A stretch of 64,000 bases of DNA from Bacillota bacterium. Lineage in GTDB: Bacteria; Bacillota; Sulfobacillia; JAJZYS01; JAJYTV01. Within the stretch, counting starts at the first letter, position 1. Every line of letters begins with the position of its first letter. The stretch lies in contig JAJZAT010000001.1 of NCBI GenBank assembly GCA_021799275.1, forward strand, positions 1 to 64,000, read 5' to 3'. Below, piece by piece: positions 1 to 8,604 of this stretch. The notes below the pieces were generated by a model. The model had not been told where the DNA came from and did not search any database. It worked only from the letters and a program-made list of their open reading frames with translations. Both the position numbers and the translations under genes were made by a program.

Positions 1-123
1 GCTGATCAGTTCGGCCCTGCATCGCAGTCATCCTCGTCTATCTGACTGCTGACTACTTCGACACCGCTACCTCAAACTCCTTAACCTTATCCTACCAATT
101 GTCAGGACTTTTTCAGCGCTCTC

Positions 124-1065
124 CTAGATCTCGAGCACGATCTTGCCAAGCGCCCCCGGAGCCATCACCGCCTCGTGCGCCTTGGCCGCCTCGGCGAGCG
201 GAAAACTCTTCGCGATGACGGGTCTCAGCCAGCCGGCCGCGAGTCCCGCGACGAGGCGCAGGTGGATGCGCCGCAGGGTCTGCGGCGGCACCTGGAACAG
301 GAGCAGCCCGCGCAACCTGCCGGAGCAGCGCATGAGGTCGCGCGGGTTGACCTGCACCGGCCCGCGCGAGCCGATCACGACGACGGTGCCGCCCGGGGCG
401 AGTTGCCCGAGGTCCTCGCCGAGGTTGCGATCGGCCGCCATCTCGAGGATGGCGTCGAAGCCGCGGCCGCCGAACCGGGCGCGGGCCTCGGCGTAACCCG
501 CGTGGGGCACCGCGACGGCTCCCAGGTCCTCCAGCATCCGCCGGCCGCCCTCCGTCGAGGCGGTCGCCACCACGTCGATGCCGAGGCCGCGGCAGATCTG
601 CACCGCCGCCGTCCCGACGCCGCCGCTGCCGCCGTGGACGAGAACGAGATCGCCCGCCTGCAGGCCCGCCATGTCGATGGCGGCCAGGGCCGTGGCGTAG
701 GGCACGCCCAAGGCCGCCCCCTGCGCGAAGCTGACGCCGTCCGGCAACGCGTGGACGCCGCCGCCGGGGCAGAGCGCGTATTCCGCGTAGCTGGGGCAGC
801 CCGCGACGTAGACCCGCTGCCCCTCCCGAAGCCCGCCGATGCCTGCGCTGACCGCCGCCACGACCCCAGCCCCGTCGCCGCCTGGGGTATACGGCAGGTC
901 CGGCAGCGGGTCGTAGGCGCCTGAGCGGATGTAGGTCTCCACAGGGTTCACGCCGGCGGCGTGCAGCCGCACCAGGACTTGGCCAGGGCCTGGCGTCGGA
1001 ACCGCCATCTCCTCGACCTGCAGCACCTCGGGACCGCCGAAGTTGCGTACGACGATCGCCTTCAT
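124..1065 (-). CDS. Zinc-independent quinone oxidoreductase (MDR family)
   Basis: The 313-residue protein has the medium-chain dehydrogenase/reductase layout: a GroES-like N-terminal half and a Rossmann half with a glycine-rich nucleotide motif (HGGSGGVG, about residue 145). The zinc-binding cysteines of alcohol dehydrogenases are absent, which points to the NADPH:quinone reductase branch. Its likely role is NAD(P)H-dependent reduction of quinones or enones in the cytosol; the substrate is not predictable. The ATG follows an AGGAGG-type site and begins one base after the stop of the upstream alpha/beta hydrolase gene, so the two form an operon. The stop lies about 120 bases from the window edge, where I see nothing else. 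Confidence 0.85.
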   Translation of the reverse strand: MKAIVVRNFGGPEVLQVEEMAVPTPGPGQVLVRLHAAGVNPVETYIRSGAYDPLPDLPYTPGGDGAGVVAAVSAGIGGLREGQRVYVAGCPSYAEYALCPGGGVHALPDGVSFAQGAALGVPYATALAAIDMAGLQAGDLVLVHGGSGGVGTAAVQICRGLGIDVVATASTEGGRRMLEDLGAVAVPHAGYAEARARFGGRGFDAILEMAADRNLGEDLGQLAPGGTVVVIGSRGPVQVNPRDLMRCSGRLRGLLLFQVPPQTLRRIHLRLVAGLAAGWLRPVIAKSFPLAEAAKAHEAVMAPGALGKIVLEI

Positions 1066-1066
1066 G

Positions 1067-1804
1067 TCAGTCCTCCTTCTCCAGGGCGTCGATCTTCGGC
1101 CCGTCGCCCGCCGCGGCCAGGATCTCGAGGAGCACCTGCCCGAGCTCCTGCGGCGCCTCGGCGGGGGCGCGGTGGCCGCAGGCGATCTCCCGCAGCGGCA
1201 CGCCTTCGCGCGCGAGGGACGCGACGGCGTCGGCGATCGGGCGGTAGAACGGCGTCGTGCCGCGCAAGGAACAGCCGACGACGCGGCGCGGCACGCGCGG
1301 CGGGTGGCGCAGCAGCAGGGGCTGCATCAAGGTGGCGAGCGGCTGCTCCGCGACACGCACGTCCTCGGGCGGCAGCGGCGGCGTGATCCGCCAGCCTTCG
1401 CCGTAGGCCCTGGCCTCGCCGACCAGCTGTTCCGGAATCAAGGTTTCCCGGAAGAGGTCCAGGAACGACTGCCCGCTCTGGGGCAGATAGGGGTCGAGCA
1501 GCACGAGGAGCCTCAGGCGCTCCGGCGCGTCGTCGGCGACGCCCGTCGCCACCATGGCGCCATAGCCGTGCCCGACCAGCACCACGTCCTGCAGATCCTC
1601 ATAGACGAGGACCTGCAGAAGATCCTGGCGATGCAGCGCGAGATCGACCCCGCGGTGGCCGAGGTGGCGCCGCTCGCCGAGTCCCGTGAGGGTGGGCCGG
1701 TAGACCTCGTGACCCGCCGCCTGCAGCGCAAGCGCGGTCTCCTGCCACGCCCAGCCGCCCTCCCACGCGTCGTGGCAGAGCACGAAGGTGGCCAAGCGAT
1801 CCAT
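1067..1804 (-). CDS. Alpha/beta hydrolase, nucleophile Ser replaced by Gly
   Basis: A 245-residue alpha/beta hydrolase close to the salicylate-esterase-like group: a TLTGLGER stretch near residue 40, an acid-bearing LLDPYLP strand and a late GH motif. The nucleophile elbow reads VGHGYG instead of the expected GHSxG, so residue 80 is Gly (codon GGC at 1565-1567). One base change separates GGC from the serine codon AGC. Unless this is a sequencing error, the protein should lack classical hydrolase activity. I chose the start before MDRLATF; the frame is open 24 codons further upstream, but that part does not look like protein. It is the first gene of a two-gene operon with the quinone oxidoreductase. 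Confidence 0.75.
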   Translation of the reverse strand: MDRLATFVLCHDAWEGGWAWQETALALQAAGHEVYRPTLTGLGERRHLGHRGVDLALHRQDLLQVLVYEDLQDVVLVGHGYGAMVATGVADDAPERLRLLVLLDPYLPQSGQSFLDLFRETLIPEQLVGEARAYGEGWRITPPLPPEDVRVAEQPLATLMQPLLLRHPPRVPRRVVGCSLRGTTPFYRPIADAVASLAREGVPLREIACGHRAPAEAPQELGQVLLEILAAAGDGPKIDALEKED

Positions 1805-1951
1805 CCTTCCATCAGCCTGACATCGTGTCGAAACTTCGCGATCACCGTCCGCCCCCCCTGCGTCGGGCCTCCCCACGGGCCCGGGAAGGTGCTACACCGA
1901 AGGTGCGGACCCCGGCGTCACCGGGACATCCGCGCGAGGAGGGACTGTGGC

Positions 1952-2758
1952 ATGGAGGCTCTCTACGTCCTGGTGGTGATCGTGGTCCTGCTGCTCGTGC
2001 TTTCCGCCCGCATCGTCCAGCAGTACCAGAAAGGGGTGCTGTTCCGCCTGGGGCGGGTCGTCGCGGTGCGCGAGCCCGGCTTCACCCTGATCGTCCCCTT
2101 CGTCGACGTGCTGAGGCGCGTCTCCCTGCGCATCCGCACCATGCCGATCCAGTCGCAGGGCATCATCACGAAAGACAATGTCAGCGTCGACATCTCCGCC
2201 GTGGCCTACTACCGCGTGACGGACGCCGCCAAGTCCGTGGTGGCGATCGAGGACGTGGACGCCGCGATCAACCAGATTGCCCAGACCACTATGCGCAAGG
2301 TGGTCGGCCAGCACATGCTGGACGACATCCTGGCGGAGACGGAGAGGATCAACGCCCAGATCGCGGACATCCTCGATCCCCTGACCCGGGACTGGGGCGT
2401 CGCCGTGACGCTCGTGGAACTCAAAGACATCCAGCTGCCGGACGCCATGAAGCGGGCCATGGCCCGCCAGGCCGAGGCCGAGCGCGAGAAGCGGGCCAAG
2501 ATCATCGCCGCTGAGGGCGAGCTCCTGGCGGTCGACGCCTTGAGCCGCGCCGCCGACATCATGGAGTCTCATCCCGTGAGCCTGCAGCTGCGGACCCTGC
2601 AGACCCTCGCGGAGATCGCCGTCGACAAGAACTCGACCGTCGTCTTCCCGTCGCCGCTCATGAGCACCATCCAGGAGGTCGGGAACTTCTTCAGGCGCGA
2701 ACGCGACGCCATCGCGCCCAGCGGGGCCGCGCGGGCACGGTCGGACGGCGGGGAGTGA
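1952..2758 (+). CDS. SPFH/stomatin-like membrane protein (slipin)
   Basis: A 268-residue stomatin/prohibitin-family protein. One N-terminal hydrophobic segment (about residues 4-20) is followed by the SPFH domain (PGFTLIVPFVD, then VDISAVAYYRVTD) and a charged alpha-helical region rich in Ala, Glu and Arg (about 165-200). Such proteins form oligomeric membrane scaffolds that recruit proteases or organise membrane microdomains. No NfeD-type partner is adjacent, although slipins often have one. The ATG follows GAGGAGGG. The gene is divergent from the hydrolase operon across about 147 bases in which I see no convincing promoter. Confidence 0.85.
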   Translation: MEALYVLVVIVVLLLVLSARIVQQYQKGVLFRLGRVVAVREPGFTLIVPFVDVLRRVSLRIRTMPIQSQGIITKDNVSVDISAVAYYRVTDAAKSVVAIEDVDAAINQIAQTTMRKVVGQHMLDDILAETERINAQIADILDPLTRDWGVAVTLVELKDIQLPDAMKRAMARQAEAEREKRAKIIAAEGELLAVDALSRAADIMESHPVSLQLRTLQTLAEIAVDKNSTVVFPSPLMSTIQEVGNFFRRERDAIAPSGAARARSDGGE

Positions 2759-2811
2759 CCGCTCACGCCCCGCTGCTTGCCGGGAGCCCTTGGCTCCGCT
2801 AGGCTCGAGCC

Positions 2812-3453
2812 ATGAAACTGACCTTCTATCTCGACGTGCTGTCGCTCTGGTGCTTCTACGCCATGCGCTCCGTCGAGCAGCTCGAGACCGAGTTCGGATC
2901 CCGTCTCGACGTGACCTGGAAGCCCGCCCCGATCCGCGGCGACCGGCCGCTCGGCTACGGGACGAAGGAGAACGCCTGGTACTATGCGCGCGCCGAGGAG
3001 ATCACCGGCGAGCGACTCAACCCCGCGTGGCTCGAGGGCCCCCTCACAGGCACCCGCGAGGCCAACCTCGCGGCCCTCGCGGCGGCACGCCTCGGGCGCA
3101 CCGGCCTCGAGGTGCCGGCCGCCCTGATGCGGGCGGCGATGGAACAGGGACGGCCGGTCGGGAGGCGTCAGGATGCCGCGCTCATCGCGGCCGAGGCGGC
3201 CCATCTCGATCCCTGCGAACTCGAGGGGGCGATGGACGACGAAGCGGTCATCGCCGCCTTCCACCAGGGCAACGCCGAAATGGCCACCTTCGGCGTCGAC
3301 CAGCGTCCGGCGCTCGTGTTCGAGAACGTCATCCCGGACCGCGCCATCCTCTCCGGCGTCTGGGCCCTCGAGCCGATGCGGGCCATCGTCGCGGCGATGC
3401 TGCGGGACGAGGAACGGTTCCTCAGGTTCAATCGCAGGCACCCCGCTCCCTAG
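2812..3453 (+). CDS. DsbA-family thioredoxin-fold oxidoreductase
   Basis: A 213-residue protein of the DsbA/FrnE/2-hydroxychromene-2-carboxylate isomerase superfamily. It opens with a beta strand and an active-site-like loop (FYLDVLSLWCFY) holding one cysteine rather than a CxxC pair. The helical insertion has the family's usual length, and a cis-Pro-like segment (QRPALVFEN) lies near residue 165. No signal peptide is visible, so it is probably cytosolic. The single cysteine suggests a glutathione- or bacillithiol-type transferase or isomerase rather than a dithiol oxidase; this is inference. It starts 53 bases after the SPFH gene and may be cotranscribed. Confidence 0.7.
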   Translation: MKLTFYLDVLSLWCFYAMRSVEQLETEFGSRLDVTWKPAPIRGDRPLGYGTKENAWYYARAEEITGERLNPAWLEGPLTGTREANLAALAAARLGRTGLEVPAALMRAAMEQGRPVGRRQDAALIAAEAAHLDPCELEGAMDDEAVIAAFHQGNAEMATFGVDQRPALVFENVIPDRAILSGVWALEPMRAIVAAMLRDEERFLRFNRRHPAP

Positions 3454-3532
3454 CGGGCGCCCGGGAACATGAGGATCGCCGCCAGCGCCGACGCGGGTCT
3501 GGCGGCAGTCTTGCGGGCCGGCGCCGCTGGCC

Positions 3533-3700
3533 TCAGAGAACCGGCCCATCGACGTAGATGTCGCTCGGGATGATGGGATAGACCGAGGAGACCCGCGCCG
3601 CCGAGCGCATGGCGTTCGGCGCGTAGCCGCGCGGCCCGATGGCGCAGCTGAGGAAAACGCCAAGGACTTCGCGATCACGACCGGCCACCAGGCGTTCTGG
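3533..3700 (-). pseudogene. Possible gene remnant, family unknown
   Basis: A minus-strand frame ending at 3533 reads like the C-terminus of a real protein (contains FLSCAIGPRGYAPNAM and PIIPSDIYVDGPVL) but lacks a convincing ATG and is cut by an upstream in-frame stop. An overlapping plus-strand frame ending near 3760 also looks protein-like (KDFAITTGHQAFWTDLP). Only one of the two can be genuine. I recognise no family. The 360 bases between 3454 and 3813 hold no other gene; a terminator occupies the far end. Confidence 0.25.
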
Positions 3701-3779
3701 ACCGACCTACCCTCCATCCCGTCCAGGGAGTTCTTCTACGGCAAACGGGCATGCGCGTGACGGATCGTGGGAGAACGAG

Positions 3780-3806
3780 CGTCCCCCGCCGCCGAGGCGG
3801 GGGACG
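3780..3806 (-). terminator. Hairpin terminator of the sensor kinase gene
   Basis: An 11-bp perfect stem (CGTCCCCCGCC pairing with GGCGGGGGACG) closes a 5-base loop, 8 bases beyond the sensor kinase stop codon. There is no clear T-run on the minus strand. Confidence 0.55.
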
Positions 3807-3813
3807 CCGATAT

Positions 3814-6789
3814 TCAGTTGCCGACCTCCTGCCAGTGCTCCCGCCCGTCCTCGCGCAAGGCGTTTTCGACTGCCCTCTGCAGTTCGTCCTTGCGGTAGGG
3901 CTTGGGCAGGACGCCCTGGAAGCCGAAGGCGTGGAAGTCGCCCATGACGGCGCCGTTCGAGTAGCCGCTCGATGCGATCAGGCGGATGCTCCGGTCGATC
4001 TCGCGCATCCTCGCGCCCGCCTCGCGCCCGCCCATGCCGCCGGGAATGGTGAGGTCCAGGATGGCCACGTCGAACGGCCTGCCGGCGGCGATCGCCTCGC
4101 GGCAGGCAGCCACCGCCTCCGCGCCGTCGCGCGCCAAGGTGACCGAATGCCCGAGCCGCCTCAGCATCTCACCCGAGACGCTGAGGATCTCCCGCTCGTC
4201 GTCGAGCAGCACCACCCGGCAGGCGCGACCCGGACCCGGGGCGCACGTCCTCTCCACGTCCGGTGTCCGCTGGGCGCTGGGCAGGTAGACGTGGAAGAGG
4301 GTCCCCTCGCCCACCCTGGACTGCGCATGGATGTGGCCGCCATGGCGACGCACGATGGACCAGCAGGTGGCGAGACCGAGGCCATGCCCCTCGGGTTTCG
4401 TGGTGAAGTACGGTTCGAAGATGTGCTCGAGATCGGCCGCCGCGATGCCGGTGCCGTGGTCGGAGACCGAAAGGCGCACGTAGTCGCCGCCGAGCAGCGG
4501 CGGCATCTGGCCCTCACCGAGGTGGACGTTCTCGGCCCGCACCTCGATCGCTCCGCCGCCTGGCATGGCCTGCGATGCGTTCAGGACGATGTTGCTGATG
4601 ACCTGATAGATCTGCCCGGCATCGGCCTCGATCGGCCAGATGTCGTCTGGCAGTTCGAACTCCATGCGCACCCGCGAGCCGTGCAGGACGTGCGCCGAGG
4701 CCTCCTCGAGCAGCCCTGCGAGCGCCACGCTGCGGGTCACCGGCGCACCGCCGCGCGAGAAGGTCAGGAGCTGGCGCGTCAGGCCCGCCGCCTGCTGGCA
4801 GGCGCGCTCGGCGCCTTCGAGCAGGCCGTCGGATTCGGAGCCCGTGGCCATCTCCGACCTGGCCAGGGAGAGGTTGCCCAGCACCACGGTCAGGATGTTG
4901 TTGAAGTCGTGGGCGATGCCGCCCGCGAAGACGCCCAGCGCCTCGATCCGGCGCACCTTGAGGATCTCCTCCTGCGCCCGTCGGATGTCGCTGACGTCGC
5001 GCAGAGCCAGGAGGAGACCGGGCGGGTCGCTCTCGAGCCAGGGCACCGCTTCGACGAGGCAGTAGATGGCGCGGCCGTGCGGCGTCCGGATCAGGCGCTG
5101 CACGCCGCCGACGGCCTGGTGCAGCTGGCGCGCCTCGGCGATCAGGCCCTGGCCCACCGCGACGGGCGCCCCGTCCCAGGTGTAGAGGCGAAGCTTGCCA
5201 TAGACCATGTCGCCCTCGCCCCCGCGGTCTCCCGGCTCGAGGCCCATGACCTCGCGCGCCGTGCGGTTCGCGTAGACGATGACGCCGTCGCTGCCCTCCA
5301 CGATCACGGCGTCGCTCAGGAGATCGAGCGCGCCGAGGAACCTCTGCTGCTGCCGCCGCCTGCCCTCTTCCTCGACGCGTCGCTGCGTGACGTCGACGAA
5401 CAGCGCGACGGCTCCCGCGGCGCCCCCCTCGACCTGCATCGGCGCCACGGTGAAATCGAGCGTCAGCTCGTCACCCTCTCGTCGCGCGAGCGTCGCGTCG
5501 CGGCCGCGCTGGGTCTCGCCGCCCTGCAGCGCCGCGCGCACGGCCGACGTCACCTTGAGGCTGAAACTCTCCTCCCGGGCGGCGCGCCGCAGCACGGCGG
5601 ACATGAGGTCCCCCACGACCTCCTCCTGCGGCATGGCGAGCATGGCGAGAACCGCGTCGTTGGCGAACACGACCCGCCCTTCCGCGTCCAGGCCGAGAAT
5701 GCCCTCGCCGAGCGAGCGGAGGATGACCTCGTCGCGACGCGCCAGTTCCCGCTTGGTCCGCTCCGCCGCGAGCCGTTCCGTGACGTCGACGAGGTGCAGG
5801 ACGAGTTCCCCGCGTCCCCGACCGGCGGCGGTGCCCTCGAAATTGCGCCAGTGCTGGCCGGCGTGGCGCAGCCGCACGGCGACGCGGCGGCCGCCGCCGT
5901 CGCCTTCGGTGGCCGAGGCGAACGCCGCCCTGTCCTCGGGGTGGACGTAGTCCGCGATCGGCGTCTGCCAGAGCTGCTTCGAGGGATAGCCCAGGAGCTT
6001 CTCGGCGGACGGGCTCGTGTAGCTGATGGAGCCCTGCGGACGCAGCACCAGGACGAGATCGAGCGAATCCTCGACAAGAATCCTGAAGCTCCGCCAGTGC
6101 CTGCGCTGGTGGTGCCAGACCTCGAAGTCGACAACGAAGAGTAGGGCGGCCACCAGGAGGACCGCGACCAGCATGTCCTCCTGCGCGTTGGGCAGCAGGC
6201 TGATCGGACTGAAGCCGAGCGCGCGGTCGCCCGGGAGGCCGAACACCCGCGTCAGCTCGGCAAGGCCGAGCGCCGTCCCGAGCGTCACCGACGCAAGGGC
6301 CCGGCGCCCGTTGCTAGGACTGGGGTCGGCGTCGGCGATGCGCGCCGCCGCCTGCAGACCAAACCAGATGAAGAAGCCCGAGAGGAACATCTCGACGAGG
6401 AAGCGGATGAGGACGGCGCTCGCGTCCATGTCCCCGGCGGAGCGCGGCACCGCGACGGCCGCGCCGATCGCGAGCGCCGCGATCGGTGTCGTCCAGGCGC
6501 CCTGACGGCGCAGCGCGGCCAGGGTGAACCATGTCGCCATGACGCCGACGATGGCCTCCATCAGCAGCGACTCGAGCCCAACGCCTTCGTTGAGCGGGTC
6601 GCCCGCGGCCAGGGTGAAGACGACGTGGCTGGCCCAGAGGCCCGCCGCGAGAGCCACCGCCGCGGGCAGGATCAGGCCTTCCGATGTATGGACAGGGTCG
6701 CTGTCGGAGCGTCGGACGTCGAACGCCGCCCAGACGCCGAGCCAGGACATGGCGAAGCCCCAGAGGAACAGCAGGAGGGTGAAGCTCAC
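3814..6789 (-). CDS. Membrane hybrid sensor histidine kinase with PAS domains and receiver
   Basis: This 991-residue protein starts at GTG behind AGAAGG. About 200 N-terminal residues form several membrane helices. Three PAS-type domains follow (around 230-340, 350-460 and 475-600). A HisKA domain has the H-box GGIAHDFNN (His near 632), then comes an HATPase domain with N- and G-boxes (NASQAM, DHGTGIAA). A C-terminal receiver domain carries the acceptor Asp in VAILDLTIP (near 909). It should sense an unknown signal, autophosphorylate and pass phosphate to its own receiver. No response regulator with an output domain lies nearby, so the downstream partner is encoded elsewhere. Confidence 0.9.
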   Translation of the reverse strand: MSFTLLLFLWGFAMSWLGVWAAFDVRRSDSDPVHTSEGLILPAAVALAAGLWASHVVFTLAAGDPLNEGVGLESLLMEAIVGVMATWFTLAALRRQGAWTTPIAALAIGAAVAVPRSAGDMDASAVLIRFLVEMFLSGFFIWFGLQAAARIADADPSPSNGRRALASVTLGTALGLAELTRVFGLPGDRALGFSPISLLPNAQEDMLVAVLLVAALLFVVDFEVWHHQRRHWRSFRILVEDSLDLVLVLRPQGSISYTSPSAEKLLGYPSKQLWQTPIADYVHPEDRAAFASATEGDGGGRRVAVRLRHAGQHWRNFEGTAAGRGRGELVLHLVDVTERLAAERTKRELARRDEVILRSLGEGILGLDAEGRVVFANDAVLAMLAMPQEEVVGDLMSAVLRRAAREESFSLKVTSAVRAALQGGETQRGRDATLARREGDELTLDFTVAPMQVEGGAAGAVALFVDVTQRRVEEEGRRRQQQRFLGALDLLSDAVIVEGSDGVIVYANRTAREVMGLEPGDRGGEGDMVYGKLRLYTWDGAPVAVGQGLIAEARQLHQAVGGVQRLIRTPHGRAIYCLVEAVPWLESDPPGLLLALRDVSDIRRAQEEILKVRRIEALGVFAGGIAHDFNNILTVVLGNLSLARSEMATGSESDGLLEGAERACQQAAGLTRQLLTFSRGGAPVTRSVALAGLLEEASAHVLHGSRVRMEFELPDDIWPIEADAGQIYQVISNIVLNASQAMPGGGAIEVRAENVHLGEGQMPPLLGGDYVRLSVSDHGTGIAAADLEHIFEPYFTTKPEGHGLGLATCWSIVRRHGGHIHAQSRVGEGTLFHVYLPSAQRTPDVERTCAPGPGRACRVVLLDDEREILSVSGEMLRRLGHSVTLARDGAEAVAACREAIAAGRPFDVAILDLTIPGGMGGREAGARMREIDRSIRLIASSGYSNGAVMGDFHAFGFQGVLPKPYRKDELQRAVENALREDGREHWQEVGN

Positions 6790-6909
6790 GCGACAGGCCT
6801 TCTATGTGGAGGGTGGTGTCGGACCGCGTCCGATCACGGAGTCTGTCCCTAGGCTACTCTCGCGCCTCGTCGAGCCATGTCGAACCATTGTCGCCGTCTA
6901 AATTATTTA

Positions 6910-6937
6910 GGACACGCCGGCGGGCGCCGGCATGTCC
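6910..6937 (-). terminator. Hairpin terminator of the dioxygenase gene
   Basis: GGACA-C-GCCGGC, a GGGC loop, then GCCGGC-A-TGTCC form a stem with one internal mismatch. On the minus strand it is followed by an A/T-rich run containing the near-palindrome CTAAATTATTTAG (6898-6910). It lies about 20 bases beyond the dioxygenase stop. Confidence 0.55.
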
Positions 6938-6956
6938 CAGGTCGCAGGGGACAGCT

Positions 6957-7928
6957 TCAGGACGCGGGCATCTCGATCGGATGGAGATGCGCCTCGATCT
7001 CGGCGCGCCGCGGTTCGAGAAATGGCGGCAGAGCGATCCGCTCGCCAAGCCGGTCCTCGGGCTCGTCGACGGCGAATCCCGGCCCGTCGGTCGCGAGTTC
7101 AAACAGGATGCCGCTCGGGTCGCGGAAGTAGATCGAACGGAAGTAGTAGCGGTCGACGATGCCCGATGTCCTGAGGTGCGACGCCTCCAGGCGCTCGAGC
7201 CAGAGGCGCTGCGCCTCGTCGTCCGCGACGCGCAGCGCGACGTGATGCACTCCGCCACGCCCGAGCCGCTCAGGCGGCAGGTCGCCGCGCTCGGCGACGT
7301 GGATCTCGGCACCGGCACCGCCCTCGCCGACGGCGAAGACAACGATATCCGGCTGGCCAGCGACCTCCGAAGGATACGCGCCCACCTGGCGAAAGCCGAG
7401 GACGTCTCTGAGGACCCGCGCGCTGTGGCCAAGATGCCGCACAGTGAGCCATACCGGCCCCAGCCCCAGGATGCCGTGCTCGGCTGGCACGCCGCCGCCC
7501 TGCCACGGCACACCACCGGTCACGCCTCCATCGGCGACGAGCATCAGGCGCTGCCCCTCGAAGTCCGTGAAGGGCAGCACCTGCCACGAGCCAAGCCTGC
7601 GTGGCTCCATCACGGCGATGCCCAGCGCCTGAAGACGCTCAAACCAGAAAGTGAGCGAAGCTTCGTCCGCCACGCGCAGCCCGAGGCCGGAGATGCTGCC
7701 GGTGCCCGGCTGCTCCCTGGCGAGCAGGGGGATCTCGAAGAAGGTCAGGTCGGTGCCGGGACTGCCCTTGCGGTCCGCGTAGAAGAGATGGTAGCAGGAC
7801 GGGTCGTCCTGGTTGACGGTTCGCTTGACGAGACGCATGCCGAGACTACAGGTGTAGAAGGCCATGTTGCGGCCGGCGTCGGCCGTCAGGGCCGAAACAT
7901 GATGGATGCCCCGGATCTCGTGAGCCAT
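6957..7928 (-). CDS. VOC-family ring-cleaving dioxygenase (MhqO/LinE-like)
   Basis: A 323-residue two-module vicinal-oxygen-chelate protein resembling hydroquinone/catechol-cleaving dioxygenases of the Bacillus MhqE/MhqO type. Expected metal ligands are visible: His in GIHHVSAL near the start, His in GVHHVALR (about 220) and Glu in LFELATDG (about 285). The role is likely Fe(II)-dependent detoxifying ring cleavage of hydroquinones or catechols. I chose the ATG at 7928 because a GGAGG lies 8 bases upstream; the frame is open 13 codons further. A good vegetative promoter with an overlapping dyad lies directly upstream, suggesting repressor control. Confidence 0.85.
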   Translation of the reverse strand: MAHEIRGIHHVSALTADAGRNMAFYTCSLGMRLVKRTVNQDDPSCYHLFYADRKGSPGTDLTFFEIPLLAREQPGTGSISGLGLRVADEASLTFWFERLQALGIAVMEPRRLGSWQVLPFTDFEGQRLMLVADGGVTGGVPWQGGGVPAEHGILGLGPVWLTVRHLGHSARVLRDVLGFRQVGAYPSEVAGQPDIVVFAVGEGGAGAEIHVAERGDLPPERLGRGGVHHVALRVADDEAQRLWLERLEASHLRTSGIVDRYYFRSIYFRDPSGILFELATDGPGFAVDEPEDRLGERIALPPFLEPRRAEIEAHLHPIEMPAS

Positions 7929-7952
7929 CTGGGCGCCTCCCCGCGCATCCGT

Positions 7953-7971
7953 CGCTATGTAAACCATAGCG
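7953..7971 (-). promoter_or_regulatory. Perfect dyad operator candidate upstream of the dioxygenase
   Basis: CGCTATG-TAAAC-CATAGCG is a 7-bp perfect inverted repeat with a 5-base spacer. It overlaps the -10 element of the dioxygenase promoter, a typical place for a MarR-type or similar repressor. No regulator gene is adjacent. Confidence 0.5.
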
Positions 7972-7991
7972 CTGAACTAATCTTTCCTCAA
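7963..7991 (-). promoter_or_regulatory. Vegetative promoter of the dioxygenase gene
   Basis: On the minus strand TTGAGG (7986-7991), 17 bases, then TATGGT (7963-7968). It lies about 35 bases ahead of the chosen ATG. Confidence 0.55.
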
Positions 7992-8023
7992 GAGGCGTCC
8001 GATGCGGCTTTGCAGGTCGAGGC

Positions 8024-8407
8024 TCAGTGCGCCGGCTCGTCGCGATGGTGGTGGAAGTGCAGCTGGGACTCGACGAACATGTGGTAGAACAGCTCGACGA
8101 CACCGATCACGAAGCCGATCGCGAGCGCCTGGCCAAGCGCGATGGTGGGAACCTGCGCGCGAGCCGGATTGAGGAGCGCCATGACGGCCCAGAGCGTCAA
8201 GGCCGAAAGGAAGACGTCCGCGGCCGCGGCGACGACATTGCCGTACATGCGCAGGATGGCGAGATCCCCGACCAGATAGGTGACGACCGTGACGATCGCG
8301 GCGTACAGCCAGACCGGCTGGAAGACGAGGCCGAAGATGCCGAACATCACGGCGAGCACGAGCCAGACGGCCAGGAACTTCACGAGCATCAGCATGGTCT
8401 GCTTCAC
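8024..8407 (-). CDS. DUF2512 (YndM-like) integral membrane protein
   Basis: A 127-residue protein with four predicted membrane helices and the DUF2512 pattern (VVTYLVGDLAILRMYGN, then ADVFLSALTLW). The C-terminus is histidine-rich (FHHHRDEPAH), which may bind metal. DUF2512 proteins are common in spore-forming Bacillota; their function is unknown. The GTG start follows GGAGG with 8-base spacing. It is divergent from the small ORF at 8605. Confidence 0.8.
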   Translation of the reverse strand: MKQTMLMLVKFLAVWLVLAVMFGIFGLVFQPVWLYAAIVTVVTYLVGDLAILRMYGNVVAAAADVFLSALTLWAVMALLNPARAQVPTIALGQALAIGFVIGVVELFYHMFVESQLHFHHHRDEPAH

Positions 8408-8604
8408 CTGTGAATCCTCCTCTCGTGATGGCTGCGGCTAGCTTGCCACGCCCGGCGGCGCAGTATCGCACAAGGGCGGTCCGGCAGGATGTCCCGCCGC
8501 CCTGTGCAAGAGCACGCGCCGGGGCGCGTGTTTCCTAATGTCGATCGAAGCCGGCGCCACGGCGCCGACTTGCTCGCGCCCGGGGGCGCCAGCTCACCTG
8601 GTGG

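Noticed and set aside
3751-6144. 797-residue plus-strand frame opposite the sensor kinase
   Set aside because: Shadow frame with Arg/His/Asp-rich composition; the minus strand encodes PAS, HisKA, HATPase and receiver motifs.
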